DNA of 64,000 bases from positions 27,931,896-27,995,895 of the forward strand of contig NC_052144.2 in the NCBI RefSeq assembly GCF_016086655.4, read 5' to 3'. Within the stretch, counting starts at the first letter, position 1. Each line of letters starts with the position of its first letter. Of this stretch, positions 11,366-24,365 are shown piece by piece. The notes beneath the pieces are model-generated. The model saw only the letters and a list, made by a program, of their open reading frames with translations, made no database searches and was not told the origin of the DNA. This DNA comes from Lepeophtheirus salmonis. Taxonomy: Eukaryota > Arthropoda > Copepoda > Siphonostomatoida > Caligidae. Both the position numbers and the translations under genes were made by a program.

Positions 11366-11592
11366 TTATAACTTCTTATGTAGCAGGGAGAAGAGAAGAG
11401 AAAAAAATAAAATAGTTTTTCTTCTGTTGGATACCGCTAGGATAATTTTTCATAGATGTCTATTAAAGGAAACTCCTCAAATAACCCTTAAATAGATGAC
11501 AATATTCTAGTATAAACATACTTGATTTAGTTTATTTAATTCGATCTTTAAACCTAAAATTATAAGAATTGTATTCTAATAATAACTATATC

Positions 11593-12978
11593 AGGTTATT
11601 CATTGCTTTGGCATCTCTAATGAGGAAAAATGTAGCCTTGATCTGGATACTATTTTATTTACCTCAAAAAATCGGCTAAAATATCCCATTAGTTCGAGAC
11701 AAGTAGCCATTTCTGGTTTAGGATCTGGATCTGAAAGTTCGAGTACCCGAAATTTCCTTGAATATTTACGTCTAACGATCCGAACCGATCCGGATCTGAG
11801 AAAATATGGATCCATCCTATCTTTAAAAGACCCCCCTGTAAGTACACGTGAATTGCTATTCATGACGACATTTCGTTTTATATATTTAGTCGAAAAAGTA
11901 TCAAAATGTACGAAAATGCCGACACTTAAATATTTTGGTAACGGAACTGGTGCACAAAAACTGATAATTTGACATCACTCATAAATTAACTCAGCGTATA
12001 AAGGATCTTAAAATCCTCTACAGATTGAAATAAAATATGCTCAATAACCAAATTTGATACGAATAAAAAGTAGCAACAACTAAGTTCAATGAGAGTTATA
12101 CCTATATGGAACTTGGAATATTTTAATTTTTTTTTACTTAATAATCATTAAACTAACGTCCAACTCATCTATTTATACTCATGTTATACGCAATTACTTA
12201 TATATGTAATTTAATACTTTACCAAAAGAAAAATTTCTAATTGCACAGGTGGACCTTTGGACGTAAGTTATGATGGTATATACTAAATAAAAGTTTATAT
12301 TTTACTTTATTTTGGTAGAAAGTTTGAATATGCTAATCACTTTGTACTTTTTTATTAATGGGGGTTTTTGCCCCCAAGATGGGTTCAGACTATTCTTTAT
12401 TGTATGTACGTTAGGGTGGCCTTATTTTGTACTTAAATACTCAATATTTTTATTTTTATTCTCTCCCCCAACCTCTTTTATCAGTAAAAATATATCTCCC
12501 AGTCTAAAATTGTAATATTTGAGCGACATTGAAAGGGGCAGTGCCGCTTGGCTCTTAAACCTTTGACTAAAATTGATAATTTATCCACATTTGCGTATGT
12601 TTTAACTTTTAAACACAAATGAAACGTGGTTTAAATTTTTTTTTAAATCCACTAGTGACTCGAGGGATTCGTTCTGTATATAAAGTACTTTGTAATAGAA
12701 TCAAATATTTAATAATCAGATTGATTTTAAAAATGGTTTAATATAAAGATCGGACGATCAATATTTTCTCGGATTCTTGTCAGTTGGGAACTTTAAACGT
12801 AAATATTTGCCTAAATATTGAGTACACGAACTTTCGGATCCAGATCCGAAACTAAAATTAGAAAGATACTTGTCTCGAATTTTATGAGTATATTACCCAA
12901 ATTTTTGACCTTAATAAAATAAGATCCGGATTGGGGTTACATTTTTACTGTTTTTTTATTCCGAAACAATGAATAACC
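11593..12978. mobile_element. Large inverted-repeat (foldback-like) element, arms about 240 bp
   Basis: Seen: the left arm from GGTTATTCATTG (11594) to about 11830 recurs as its reverse complement from about 12740 to 12978. Shared blocks include TTCGAGACAAGTA, GGATCTGGATC, CGAAAGTTCG and GAGAAAATAT. The central 900 bp is AT-rich with no transposase. The arms are about 70% alike by eye, so the element is old. No target duplication was identified. Inference: a non-autonomous DNA element or an inverted insertion pair. Confidence 0.6.
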
Positions 12979-13094
12979 CAATGTTGTTACTATAAGAATA
13001 TAATATTTAGTTAAAATATCATTGGATACGTCCTTCCCTAAGCCATAGTTAGGAACCTTTCCTCCAAAAAGAATTTTAAAAAAAAAAAAAAAAT

Positions 13095-13530
13095 CAATTA
13101 GTAGTTGGACAATTCTTCCAACTTTAGAATTATTATTGCAAAATAGTTGATAACTGTTCAGAACTTAATAAAAATTAATTCAAATCCGACCAATCAATAT
13201 TAAGAATACTGATTGGAGGAAACGAAGAAGAAAAATAGACAGCCAAATACAGTGTAAATTTTGTGTCAACGAGGTAATGCTATGTGGAATAACACCCTAG
13301 AAATATATATTAAATTTTGCTGTCAGCTATTGATGTTTCTGCTTTTTTTCTCCTAATCAATATTCTCAACGTGGATCAGCTCCTCTTAAGCTGTTTACAA
13401 TTCTTCACAACTATAGAATAATCATTCCATAGTCGGCAAAAAAACTAACAACTAATTTTGAGCCTTCTTTTTGTTTCTTTTTGGATGAAAGTTTTAGTAC
13501 TACAATAATAAAAAAACGACGTGTGTGATG
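13095..13530. repeat. Palindromic repeat: inverted arm 13095-13270, direct arm 13320-13440, then family R
   Basis: The left arm (CTTCCAACTTTAGAATTATTA ... AATCAATATTAAGAATACTG) is the inverse of the right arm (CTAATCAATATTCTCAACG ... ATAGAATAATCATTCCATAG). A family R core follows at 13428. Together they form a snap-back structure about 430 bp long. Confidence 0.5.
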
Positions 13531-14200
13531 CAACTGTCGCTCCAAGAAGATAAATAGTCGCTACCTTCAATATAAAATATCTTTCTTTTAAAACAAGCAT
13601 TAACTAATGCTATAAGCTTTTATACGATCTTAAAAATCCAATTGGATCTTTTTTAAGATCCATATAAAGTTGGAGATCTTTTCAGAGCATACAAGGTTAC
13701 TCATACTGAACCCGGTTACTTCAGATCCGGTTCCACGACCCGGCCTATCTCTTTGAATATTGAAACTACAAAACTATTAAAGGTATATATGGTGACATAA
13801 CATTTATTTGTGCTTGGATTAAATGTTAATACTGTAATTTTTTAACTTTATGTTATTAGAAAAAATGGGAGTTTTTGTCGGGTTTTTTCCCCCTAAATTT
13901 TCCATATAGGGCATAATATTAAGAAGTGAGTTCCAACATGAAATATAATTAAAATCTAAACTGTTTTTCACAGCGAAGAGCGGAACAAAATGAAAGGTTG
14001 AGCCGAGTAAAAGTTAAACATTGATTTTTAAGGGCCACACTAACGAAAATATATGATGTGTAAATTTTTTCTCCCTGATAAATATATGCAGATTAATTTA
14101 CATTTTTTTACACAAATGTGGGGAATTAATAGATAAACATTCTTGAGCAAAAATTTAAAAAAGTAGAAATGTCGATTTTTTTATTATTTCATAGAAGCAG

Positions 14201-14576
14201 AACAACAGATCTGTTGGTCCTTATTTAGGACCGAGGACTGCGGTCTAGTACAGTACAGTCTCAATTGTCATTCCTATAAGAAGGTAGAGTTGATCCTTCG
14301 TCACGTCAATAAATGTGTTTTTCCTTTTTTTTTTAATTATTCCGTTAGATTTTAGAATAAATACTTTTCAATATATACTTACTAAAAATAATAAATGTTC
14401 GTATTATATACTATTATAATGAAAAATATAATATTTTTTGTGAGACATGTGTTATTATATTCAAATACATAGGTATATATAATACACATATTATATTTGA
14501 AAAATCCAAGGACCGACAGTTAATGACCGCTCCCAAGGACCGATTGTCTGTACTGCAAAAATAAGGACCAATACAA
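14201..14576. repeat. Palindromic family P (GGTCCTTATTTAGGACYG), copy 1
   Basis: Left end GTTGGTCCTTATTTAGGAC. The reverse complement of the right end is GTTGTATTGGTCCTTATTTT. The middle is AT-rich. The same terminal motifs occur at 26337-26538, 39985-40137 and 45696-45940, in each case associated with CAGTCC-rich subterminal sequence. Confidence 0.6.
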
Positions 14577-14706
14577 CCCTATACTTCATGGACATATTTC
14601 GGTAAATGGTAGGTTTTAGGGAGACACTTAGTAATGTTAATTATAGTTTATAACCTATATTTCATTTATGAGACTATTTGTAATTGTACCCGGCATTACC
14701 TGGATT

Positions 14707-15080
14707 TATTAAGTGCTGACGAATAGACAAACTTTGTTTTAACAATATAGAAAATAACTGGACAGTAAATCTTTAGTCTTACTCACTTTTTTTCACACTC
14801 ACACGTAAATATTCAATACTTAAATGTTCTCTCCTCAAGAATGAAAGAACAATAATTAAAGATAGATATTTTTTTTAATGACATGATGAAACCAGAGAGT
14901 ATTTAAGTCTCTAAATCGCTAATTGGGTGAACGTTAGCTACCACACTCGTTGCTAAACTTAATCTAAAGCCACATTCATCATTTTTTTATTAAATATAAT
15001 CTTATTTTCTTTTTTTTTAAATATGAGCCTTAGCTACACACTCGTTCGTTATTAAAAAAGAGTCCTCAACTCATTCCGTA
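14707..15080 (+). repeat. Direct repeat, partner at 46570-46830
   Basis: Shared in order: GACGAATAGAC or GACGAACAGTC, an ACACTCACA block, ATGTTCTCTCCTCAAGAATG, TGAGCCTTAGCTACACACTC or TGAGTTTTGACTACACACTT, and GAGTCCTCAACTCAT or GAGTCGTGAAATCAT. Unnamed, non-coding. The second copy lies in intron 1 of the 39.9-59.3 kb gene. Confidence 0.6.
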
Positions 15081-15694
15081 TAAAACTTAAGTATCTACAC
15101 AGTTCTAAAATTGAGTCAAAAATCACTTTATGGTAAACATGCATAAAAACAGACAAACGTTGCCGTATAAATATGGATATTTGTTACCAATATATAAAAT
15201 CCATCCCTTTCTAATTATCTGATTGTGGCAAGGAATTTTTGCGGCATAAATGACAACTTAGGTATCCAAAGGATTGATAAGAATAATTGGATAATAAAGA
15301 TACACGAAAATTCGCCGAATAATACAAATGCAGTCTTTATTTTGAGAAAAATATTATAGCCTTACATTTAAGGCTCTTAAATGAAAAATTGCAAGAGTAA
15401 AGAAAAAAAAATTCACTAATTTTCCTCATTTTTAATTAAGACCATTTATTTTCTTAGGGAACTCAAATATGGAGAACCCCATAGTAGGTATGTTTTTATT
15501 CATTCTGAATAATATGTAGCATGAAAAGGAGGTGTGTCACTTAAGCAAACCAAAAATTGGATACTTATGGGCCTCCGTGTATCAACAGGGGGTTATTGGC
15601 ATATTATTTATTTTTTTCCCCGATGAATATGAAATTTGAGAAACTTCCATTCAACTATTTCAAAGATATTGCAAAGAAGTAGATACTTGTTTAG

Positions 15695-16398
15695 TAGGGT
15701 GGTTCATTTTTCAACTTTTTTTAAAATTTCGACTATGACAAGTGCGGGGGAGTTGTGATATGCTATGAAAATTACCATTGCAAAATTTCATTTCCTTACG
15801 AAATCATCTTTAGGTTGCACATCTACATCAAATTATGAATAAAAGACTAAAACCCTTAACTTAGTTTATATAAAATATAAAAATACATTTTTAGATTCTA
15901 TATAAAACAATAATTTATATTTTTCATAATTTTTTTTTCTATAATTATCCTTTTGAACAAGTAAAAGAGAAAAAAGTTACAAAATTTGATGTTTTTCATA
16001 TAGTGCACCACATTTTTTTAGATTTTCAAAAAGAAAAGATCAAAATTTTCTTTGTTATTCTCTTCTTTTTTTTCCATATGGTAACTTTAGAAAAAAAACT
16101 TTAAAACTGTATTCTATAGGTTAAAATAGTGGCCATCATAATCAAAAAATGCAAAATAATGCTATGGAGTTGCCGGAGCTCAATTATAACGCAGTTGGGA
16201 GAAGTTATTCTCTTGAACTTAATGTGTGTCTAGAGAAAGAAATATACTTTATTTATATGGATTTCACCAAAAAAAAACCTAGGTTAGAAGCAAGTTTAAT
16301 ATAAATACTAGGTTAGACCATTATCTAATCGGGTTTGCTAGAATTCATCTAACCAATAAAAGGAACATTCGAAAAAAGTTGAAAAAGAAACCACCCTA
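15695..16398. mobile_element. MITE-like element, 704 bp, perfect 8-bp target duplication
   Basis: Seen: left end TAGGGTGGTTCATTTTTCAA. The reverse complement of the right end is TAGGGTGGTTTCTTTTTCAA. Both are flanked by the same octamer TTGTTTAG (15687-15694 and 16399-16406). The inverted repeats run about 30 bp with few mismatches. No coding frame lies inside. Known: 8-bp duplications are produced by hAT, P and a few other superfamilies. TAGGG starts are common among hAT elements. Inference: a non-autonomous hAT-like element that inserted recently enough to keep an intact duplication. Confidence 0.85.
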
Positions 16399-16406
16399 TT
16401 GTTTAG

Positions 16407-17240
16407 TGCCATTATTTCAAAAGTACATAATACACTTGATATCCGTACAAAACGACTAAAATTTTTCTGGTCCGGATCCATAAAAATTGTCTGAAATGAG
16501 ATGAATTAGAAAAATTAAGATGACAAACAAAAGATTTAGTGATTAAATATCAAATATTTATGAAACATAATTTCATTTTTTGACTCTTTTTGTCTCTTAC
16601 AAAAAATATCCTTCTTTCATGTTATTATTGGACTACAAAATAGTATAAAATGGATAAACTTTCGATGGGAATTTGTGCAAAAAAGTACAAGGAAGTTAAA
16701 GGTGTCCGGTGTTTGTCTGGATAAACTGTTGTATTGTTCGCTACACAGTGGTTTTTTAGGATAAATAAAATTAGTTATGCTTAGATTAACTTATGAATTT
16801 AAGGCCTTCTTACCTAAAGTATATTATAATAAGTATAATAATATTTCGATACTCATATTATATACATAAGTGATGTCCTTCAAAATGTAATTGAGTCGAT
16901 ATTTATCAATGCAAACTGGTCTTTGATAAATTAAAAGTTAAGAAAAATTATTACAAAATGGTTGTTTTTAAATTTCGAAGTATTCAACCAATGGAGTGCA
17001 TTTCATTATTTTGTTGAGTTAAACAGTGTTACTAAGCTTGTTACTCACTTATTAAAAAAACAAAAATTTGAAGGACCTATGAATTGTCCTTCATTTTTGT
17101 CAGGCTAGTGAATGGAACGCAAAATTGAACGATGTTCCATGTAACGTGCGTTCAATGAATGGAACGGATTTTTTTTTTTTTTTTTTTTGAACGTTGAACA
17201 CTAAAAAGATACTTTAACGTTTTGTTCCAATAGTACTTAC
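16407..17240. other. AT-rich spacer
   Basis: No gene or element recognised. A segment rich in AATGGAACG and GAACG words lies at 17100-17200 with a poly-T tract. Related words recur at 18055-18130 beyond the transposase remnant, so the two may be the ends of one element. Confidence 0.4.
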
Positions 17241-17255
17241 AAAAAATTCAAGAAA

Positions 17256-17900
17256 TCAAAGTTTAAAATATATTTTGCATGGCCTTCTGCTGCCACCATA
17301 GCCTCGATCCAGGGCCTGAATTTTGTGCACATTTTGACGTCGTGGCACTCGGAAATGGCCACCCACTACCTCTCGGCAAATGTCTTTAGCGCGTCGAAGC
17401 TGGGATGGGGTATGACACAAACCATACTTTAGACAAAGCTGCAGATACCATAGTCGAGAGGATTCATGTCGGGCGAGGAGGAATGCCACAAATCGCGTTT
17501 CCAGACATCGAAAAAAAAATTCTACGAGTCCTTCCTGCATAGTGCTGGTCTTGTGCGCCGTGCAGAGTCCTGCTGGAACACATTTTTTTCCTCCGGGTAA
17601 CTGACCTTCACCTAGGGCAAGACCAATTCTTTGAGGACGTCCTGGTACTCCTTGGTCCCAATTTTATGGCTTTTGGGAGCCAATAAGGGGCCATCATTCC
17701 TGTCTGATGCCACGATTCCTAGAAGTATCGTGGAGGCTGGAACTTAGTCTGGTTGAGCGGTGGAACTTCATCGACTACGAAGGCAATGTAGCGTTTGTAC
17801 TTGGAGTTTCTCTACTAGTCAACGGTCGAGTTTTTCTTGTCTCGTTGATGTGCAAATCAAATTGGCCATACTTTGACTTTTGGCCTCCATCTTGACAATC
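17256..17900 (-). pseudogene. Tc1/mariner-type transposase remnant (C-terminal half)
   Basis: On the minus strand the frames give YIAFVVDEVPPLNQT (about 17770), LGTKEYQDVLKELVL (about 17650, with a frame change), an HTST block before the missing FF stretch, then RDLWHSSSPDMNPLDYGI at 17440-17500, which is the third catalytic region (SPDxNPLD). The C-terminus FRPWIEAMVAAEGH follows near 17300. Several stops and frameshifts separate these blocks. The N-terminal third is not found. The maT/Tc1-like branch is inferred from the SPDxNPLD-Y-x-I form. Confidence 0.7.
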
Positions 17901-17959
17901 AATGAACCGATTTGAGTCAGTTGTAGCTCATTTATCAAACTTATTGTTTTAAAAAATCT

Positions 17960-19900
17960 TGACACTTAGTTCTCAAGTTAAGTCGTCCTGACACTATCAG
18001 AATAGAACTCCCAATTTGCAGTCGTACAGTGGATATGGTACTATCTTAGGATTGGAACACAGAACAGAACAGGGGAACGGAATGAAAATAAAGACTGAAC
18101 GAAAAAAAAAAAAAAAAAAAATGAACGGAATGCTTATAATCTGATTTTTATCAAAGTTAGTTAAACGAAAAAAGAGTTCATTTTCCCATTACTTATGTAC
18201 AGTTGTATCTGAGATTACAAGACATTTGATTTTGGTTTGTTTTGCAAAATAATTTGGTGATGTTTTCATATTTAGAAAACGAGATATCTTTCAAGTTAGC
18301 GATTGGTGACAAGTTAATTAATCACTCCAATAAGACAAATCTATCTCCTTTTAAGGACATGAATGGGAAAATTTTGTCGAGACAGAGTGATTCTTACCAT
18401 TAACAGTCTGTTTTAGTATAGAAGTAGGGGGGAGGGGGGCTATATAATTCAATTCAATTTTAGGTCTAATTTTCGGATGAAAGAACATATTCTAAGTACT
18501 CCAGAAAAAATAATTTTTAATTTGAAATCAATAAATTCTGGAGATATCCTACATATTTCCTATCCAACCTTTCAATTAATTTAGACAGAATTGTAAAAGT
18601 AATTGCTCTTCTCAAACTAACCGAAGGATTTCATCGACAGAAAACAGATGTCTTTGTATTTGAGGATTTTGATGTGATCATAAGGTTGATGATATCGAAT
18701 CAAAAGAAGTTATATATTAAATGATTTCTTAGATAAAGTAATTATAGCATCATTAAATACAATTTCAAAGGTCGTTGATCGTGATACAAAGTTAAAACTA
18801 TTATAAAATGATCTCTTTTGATTCATATTATTGTCTTTCTCCAAGACATTGAAAGTTGAATATAAATTACCTGGAATAAACAAATCATTCTGAATTATGC
18901 CTGAAGTGTTATATTTTATGAAATTGTTAATATTGAGCGATTTAATTCCAATCATCAATATGGCTTCTTTTAAAAGATAAGTCAGAATTCATTATATTGT
19001 TCTGTTAGTGAGTGTTTAATCTGGATCACATCTAAGAAATGAATTTATAAATAGCCATATCAATCACAAAATATACATCATATATTTATATGAATAAGTG
19101 ATTTTGAGGCCCTAAAATATGTATATTTGTTCATTGTCAATAAAGCTCATAAATAAGTATTTATTTTGTTTGCATTGTATCAAATGAAGTAAAAATAAAC
19201 AAATAACTATATTTATATTCTTAAGCTCTGTACATTGCTTGCCATCAGCGAAAAAAAATCTAGATCTCCCAAATCCACCATTACTTAAAATTTGACAATT
19301 TTTGAAAAAAATTGTCTGTAATATCAGATATTTCTTTATACTGCTTTTATTTAATATAAACCTTAATTTCTGGTGATCTTCTTCATAAAGGGGGGAGGGT
19401 ATAATGAGATTGTTTTTTTTTATTTTTTTGAATTAATTTTCCTCTAATTCATAATTTGGACATCTTTTTTTAGAAAAGAAAACCTTTAAAAAAAGAAATA
19501 TATTCTCCATTTTGGCATTAAATTTTTTCACCCTGATCAATAAAATTCCAATACAAAGCAAAACTTCCTCGATTGGGAGTATACAGACCCCCCCCCCCGG
19601 ACGCCCCTGCCTTTTGTATAAAAAGATAACTTTTATAGTGGACAACGCGCTAGGCAAAAACTTATTGTCCACCAAAATTAATAGTGCGAAAGATGAAATC
19701 CTTGAGAATTCAATTTACATATGCTATGACAAGGACTCCTGTAAGCAGGACCGGGCACGCGCAAACATGAATTCAAATACGTCTGCAACATGGGTTTATT
19801 GAAAAAAAAAAACAATGCAACGTGTTTGTTAAGATAATAATTAATAAGTAATAACTATTAGTTACTTTGTGAACGCCATCTTTATTGTGTTTTGTAATTC
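17960..19900. other. AT-rich spacer
   Basis: No gene recognised. Contains a poly-A tract (18103-18120), G runs near 18426, and near 19590 a C run with GGACGCCCCTG that could be an isolated end of the CAGGGGCGTC repeat family. Confidence 0.4.
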
Positions 19901-19905
19901 CAATC

Positions 19906-21646
19906 ATGCCTACTAAGTGTTGTGCTCCAGGCTATGACAACGAGCCACAACAGTATGGTGTTACAATCCATCTGTAGCCAAACAAAGAGAAAACCCCCGG
20001 ACTTGATACCACCTGGATGAGAGCCATTCCAAGAGAAACAGATCTGAAGAAGACAGATTAGGCAACATCCAAAAGTACAAAGCTGTGTTCCATGCATTTC
20101 AACGACTCTGATTTTATCTGTGAGTCTAAAAGAAGTCAGACCCTTGGCAAGGCTCTAAAGAAGAGGCAAGAGGATGCGTTCTCTACGGATTGCCGTTTAG
20201 CGATTGATAATTTGTAAAAAATGTTGTAAAGATAGTATTCTTATAACTGCCCTTATTTTACAGGTACATCAAACCAGACGTAGTACCATCCTAATAGCCA
20301 AACTACCCCAACTACCTCTGAACTCCTAAACCGTCCCAAGGCCAACTCAAGCTGCGACCACGTCACGTAGGGCTCAACAGTTCTATGACCAACAGCATCT
20401 GGAATTTGAATTCTTGAATGAGTAGTCAGTCCTCTCTGTGGAAGAACTTGGTGACAAATTGGCCAAGGAGACACTCCCATCAGACTTCATCCGCCAAGTA
20501 GTAGCCAGCATCCAGTTTAAGACAGATGTGTCATTCAAAACGTACCACTCTGGTGTGTTGATTGACAAAAAGGCAGTGTCACGCATCACCTCGGAAGGCA
20601 AGGTCAACACTGTGATTCAAGCCATCAATTTGGCTTCCTTTCTGGGAGCAAAAGAAGAATTGAATCAAACAAGAGACCTAGGAAGACATTCTCAACGAGT
20701 TAGTGAAGTTCCTCAACTCTTCAGAGTCACCTAGAGTTGGCTACGAAAAGAGAGACGAGCTTTGGGAACCAATCTCTGAGAAGAACAAACTTGGCCTCAC
20801 CTTCTTGAGAGATTTTGACGGTTTCTCATCGAGTGGAAAAACAGTAAAGCACCTGGCTTCAGAGCAATTAAGAAGAGGGATCTACTACATTAATAGTTAA
20901 TAGTAATATTTAGGTATTACTTATTTTTACAATATAATAATATTATTACAATATTTTATTTTTTTTAAATTTTCAGATATGACTACTTCAGAAATTAAAG
21001 CTCTGCTGGATGAAGACCTGGTAAAAGCTGAGCCCATTTTGACTAACTGGCAACCAAATGACCTCCTGGAACTAAGTTCCAAGGGAGAGAGTAATGCTCT
21101 TTACTTTGTTGTCGGGTATATTGGCTTTTCTTTGAAGAAGAAGATCAGCTGTACATCCTGTCAAGAGTTAGTAGTAATCAGAGACACATCTCCGGACTCA
21201 ATAACCTTCGATTTCCCAACCAATCAGCATGTAGACCTGAAAGAACTCATCGAAATAATGAGCAGAGGGGGGTTGTCGACTCCATCCGTCCTTCTCTACC
21301 TCTCCTGTCTTTATGCTTACTCCATGTTCTCTTACATCACAGCTACTCCTGAAGAGAAAGACAGTTTACTTTGCACCCCAAATCCTAGAGCTTCATTTGT
21401 TGCCACATTCATTGACAGGATGCAGGACAGTTTAAACCCTTGACATTATCGCCGTTGTGGGAGTTAAGTTGCGAGGAAGGACACTCCTGGTCAGCTTTTC
21501 CTCCAATAATTTCCTTCGCTTTATATAATGTCATGGGTAAAAATTTAAGTGCTAAAATGAATGATGACATCCGGTTTTTAACAAAAAAGAGAATGGGAGC
21601 TAAGAATTCAGAAGCTAAATTTCAATCAAAATCTTCTGACTTGTAG
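19906..21646 (+). pseudogene. THAP-domain / P-element-type transposase pseudogene, internally deleted
   Basis: Seen: an ATG at 19906 opens a THAP-like zinc finger (MPTKCCAPGY ... TWMRAIPR ... KLCSMHFNDSDF), the C2CH arrangement of THAP domains. A TAG at 19975-19977 and a second stop near 20056 break it. A probable intron (GT at 20214, AG at 20263) leads to YIKPDVVPS, then FYDQQHLEFEFLNE and VEELGDKLAKETLPSDFI. A frameshift near 20680 leads to LVKFLNSSESP and KNKLGLTFLRDF. After a second probable intron ending near 20976 comes a clean 154-codon frame (20979-21440) with WQPNDLLELSSKGESNALYFV. After another frameshift near 21435 it continues CEEGHSW and YNVMGKNLSAKMNDDI to a stop at 21646. AATAAA lies at 21725. 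Known: this order and the Cys/His C-terminal motifs resemble THAP9/P-type transposases. The catalytic core appears missing. It could alternatively be a decayed domesticated THAP gene. Confidence 0.7.
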
Positions 21647-21724
21647 ACTTGAACCAACTTTGTACTTTTTGATAGTGCCTTTTCCTTTTTATATGTTTTT
21701 AATGTTTATTTTGATTAAACTACT

Positions 21725-21730
21725 AATAAA
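21725..21730 (+). terminator. Poly(A) signal AATAAA
   Basis: Perfect hexamer 79 bp after the last in-frame stop of the THAP/P-type pseudogene, consistent with its former 3' end. Confidence 0.4.
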
Positions 21731-21749
21731 ATACCACTTCTATTAGAAA

Positions 21750-24300
21750 TATATAGCATCATTTTTATTATTTTGCCGATTTTCCCTAGTAAAATACTTT
21801 TAAAAACTCTTTATTTTGCAGCAATACACTTTAAGAGAGATATTCCATATAGAATAAACCCATATAAATAAGACCCATATTGGAAACGCGTGAGCGCAGA
21901 GTCCTGTCCTCCTTACAGGAGTCCTTGGCTATGTAAACTTACTTCAATATATTTTTGAGGTATTAATTGTAGTAGTGAAATGTTTACTTATACCGGATTG
22001 GTGCAACTACATCTGACCCAAAAATATCTTCAAATACAGGACATGAAAGAAAAATTAGAATAAATAGAATTACCATGTATTAAATAAATACTCCCACTGG
22101 AATTTTTCATTCATGTTCTAGAGTAGAAAAGTGTCTTTAGGTCTATGAAAAAAAAACACTCTATTTTTGGATGACTTTTTATTTTTTTAAACTCCTTTTA
22201 TCGCAGTCCAAGCTTCCGCGTACCTCTATAGGGAAAAATTATTTTAATTTGCCTTTTTTTATCAAATGAAAGGTTATTTGTTCAAATTTAGTTTTGTAGT
22301 AAATGTTTTACCCCTATTTTTTAAAATTATTTTGTCATTCATAAAAAAATAATAACATCCTTTTGAAATTGTCAAAAAGAAAGTTTAATGGCATTGTTCC
22401 GTCATGATGTGAAATTGCAAATACATTTCGAATCTGGTGATATGACGACACGCTCGATGCTAAATACAAAATACCAGCGAGATGTCATTAATATAAATAC
22501 ATTTTTATTTTTTTCCTCAAAAATGTATGTAGGCATTACATATGTACATACAGGCAAACTTTGTTTTATCAAAATAGTTTTTCTTTAGAGTGGTTATTGA
22601 TTTATTCAGTCCAAGATCGGAATTATTACAATATTGAAAATTCAAACAAAAATCCCGGTACATAGTTATAATAAATCATAAATATCATAACAGTATTTTA
22701 AAAATGAATAAAAAACAATATTGCATATGTGTCAACATAAAAATAGGTAAACAACTTTTTTGAAGGCGCTTTTTTCCTATCCTCTCTAGATCCTCACTCA
22801 TTCTTTTCCTTTTCTCCAATATATCATTCAGTATACATATATGACGTAGTATCGATCAATGTCGACGTCACAACGCGGGAACTCTGTTCATTTACTTAAA
22901 CAATAGTAACAAAGAAAATACATCTCGAATCTTTAGAAAACTCCCTGGTCCGTCCTTATGGTTTATATGAACTCCCTAAAAAATAGACTACTTTTTCAAA
23001 ATAGAAAAGTTTACATTGTATGGTGTCCCTATTTGGGCCTGGGAAAATGACTCCAAAGATCCCCCTTCCTAGTTAAACACGACTAGTTTGCGTACTACAG
23101 TTTGAGAATCCCTAGCATACAAAATATGATAAGAAAACAAGCAGACAAGTCTATTTTTATAAATATATACAATTGTACATGTTTTTTTTGTTTTTTTTGA
23201 AATAGAGAATTGATAAGATGTTTCATGATTATTTTTTTATTTTTTAAAGTAGTCATTGTAAGTATGTATTGTATATATAATTTCACTTTCTTTGACCTTA
23301 ATTTCAAAGAGGTAGGCACATTATGTACCCACAAATGATAATAAAGTGATTTAAACGCATTTATAAACATTCTATGAATATTGTACCACAAATGAAATTC
23401 AATTATTTGTACGTGAATGAAATTGAGGTCAAAATCTGACAGCAAATATAATCTATATTAAATTCATTGGTATTAGGGACGTGTACGGAAAATACCCGAA
23501 CTCAGAATTTTTATGTAGAAAAAATCAGCATATTACTCGCAAAAATGGGTACGTGTTGGGTAATTGGGTAGGAGTTGGGTTTCCTACCCCAAATTGAGAC
23601 AGATATTATTTTTAGTGGACCAAACTAATTCGGTTCTTAGTGTGCGATGATTCCTAGGTAAGTATCTCCCGAGTTTGGGAGAATTTAGAGATTCCACAAT
23701 GTCTGTGCTCATAAATAATGAAATTATTGAAGGTAAAAAATACTGATTGTTTTCATTCACATGTAAACTCAGTATGTTTTAAAAAATAATGGTGAAAAAA
23801 TTAAAATTATCCCCTGTATACAATATTTTTTGAAGTTACTTAAATATTTGAAATGACCCATTGGTGGTGGGTCACCTGCACTGTAATTGAAGCATCAACG
23901 ACCCACAAGTGGGTCACTTCGTACGCAATGTGTTAAAAAATTTAGTCTGGGTCAATATCAAAGAAAAACTCAGTCTAAATCAGTCTCATATAAAATTTGG
24001 TCTGGATGGACCGATATTATGGATGAACTGTTGATGACGTAATGCGTGTTTCAAAAATATAAACATGTGCCTACAATAACGTCATATGAAGTTAATGTGT
24101 TGTAAAAATCATGTTTGCACAACTTATAAATCAGGATAGAAGAGAAAATTTGTCCACAGATTGAAACCGAAATAATCGATGTATTACGGTTTTACATTGC
24201 TATTACAAATAACATAAGTATTTTGTCGATTACCTCGACTCACTTGATACTTCATGGCTATTTCATAATTCAGTCTTTCTGATAAATAAACAAAGTAATA
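21750..24300. other. AT-rich spacer
   Basis: No gene recognised. The longest open frames (22388-22588 and 23095-23445) are low-complexity and AT-driven. The end of this stretch (about 24205-24300) is the second copy of the 3170-3265 repeat. Confidence 0.5.
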
Positions 24301-24365
24301 AGTTATATTTAGTGACGAAAATCCTGTGTACAAGGGGCATTGAGTATTATTATTTAAAAAAAAAA

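Noticed and set aside
11600..11863. 87-codon minus-strand frame
   Set aside because: Lies entirely in the left arm of the inverted-repeat element. The partner arm does not preserve the frame.
19582..19612. C run followed by GGACGCCCCTG, possible isolated family C end
   Set aside because: No CCTCCAGCC block or opposite end nearby. Mentioned within the spacer only.
23095..23445. 116-codon minus-strand frame
   Set aside because: Composition is Lys/Ile/Phe/Leu-heavy as expected of AT-rich noise. No motif, no splice context.
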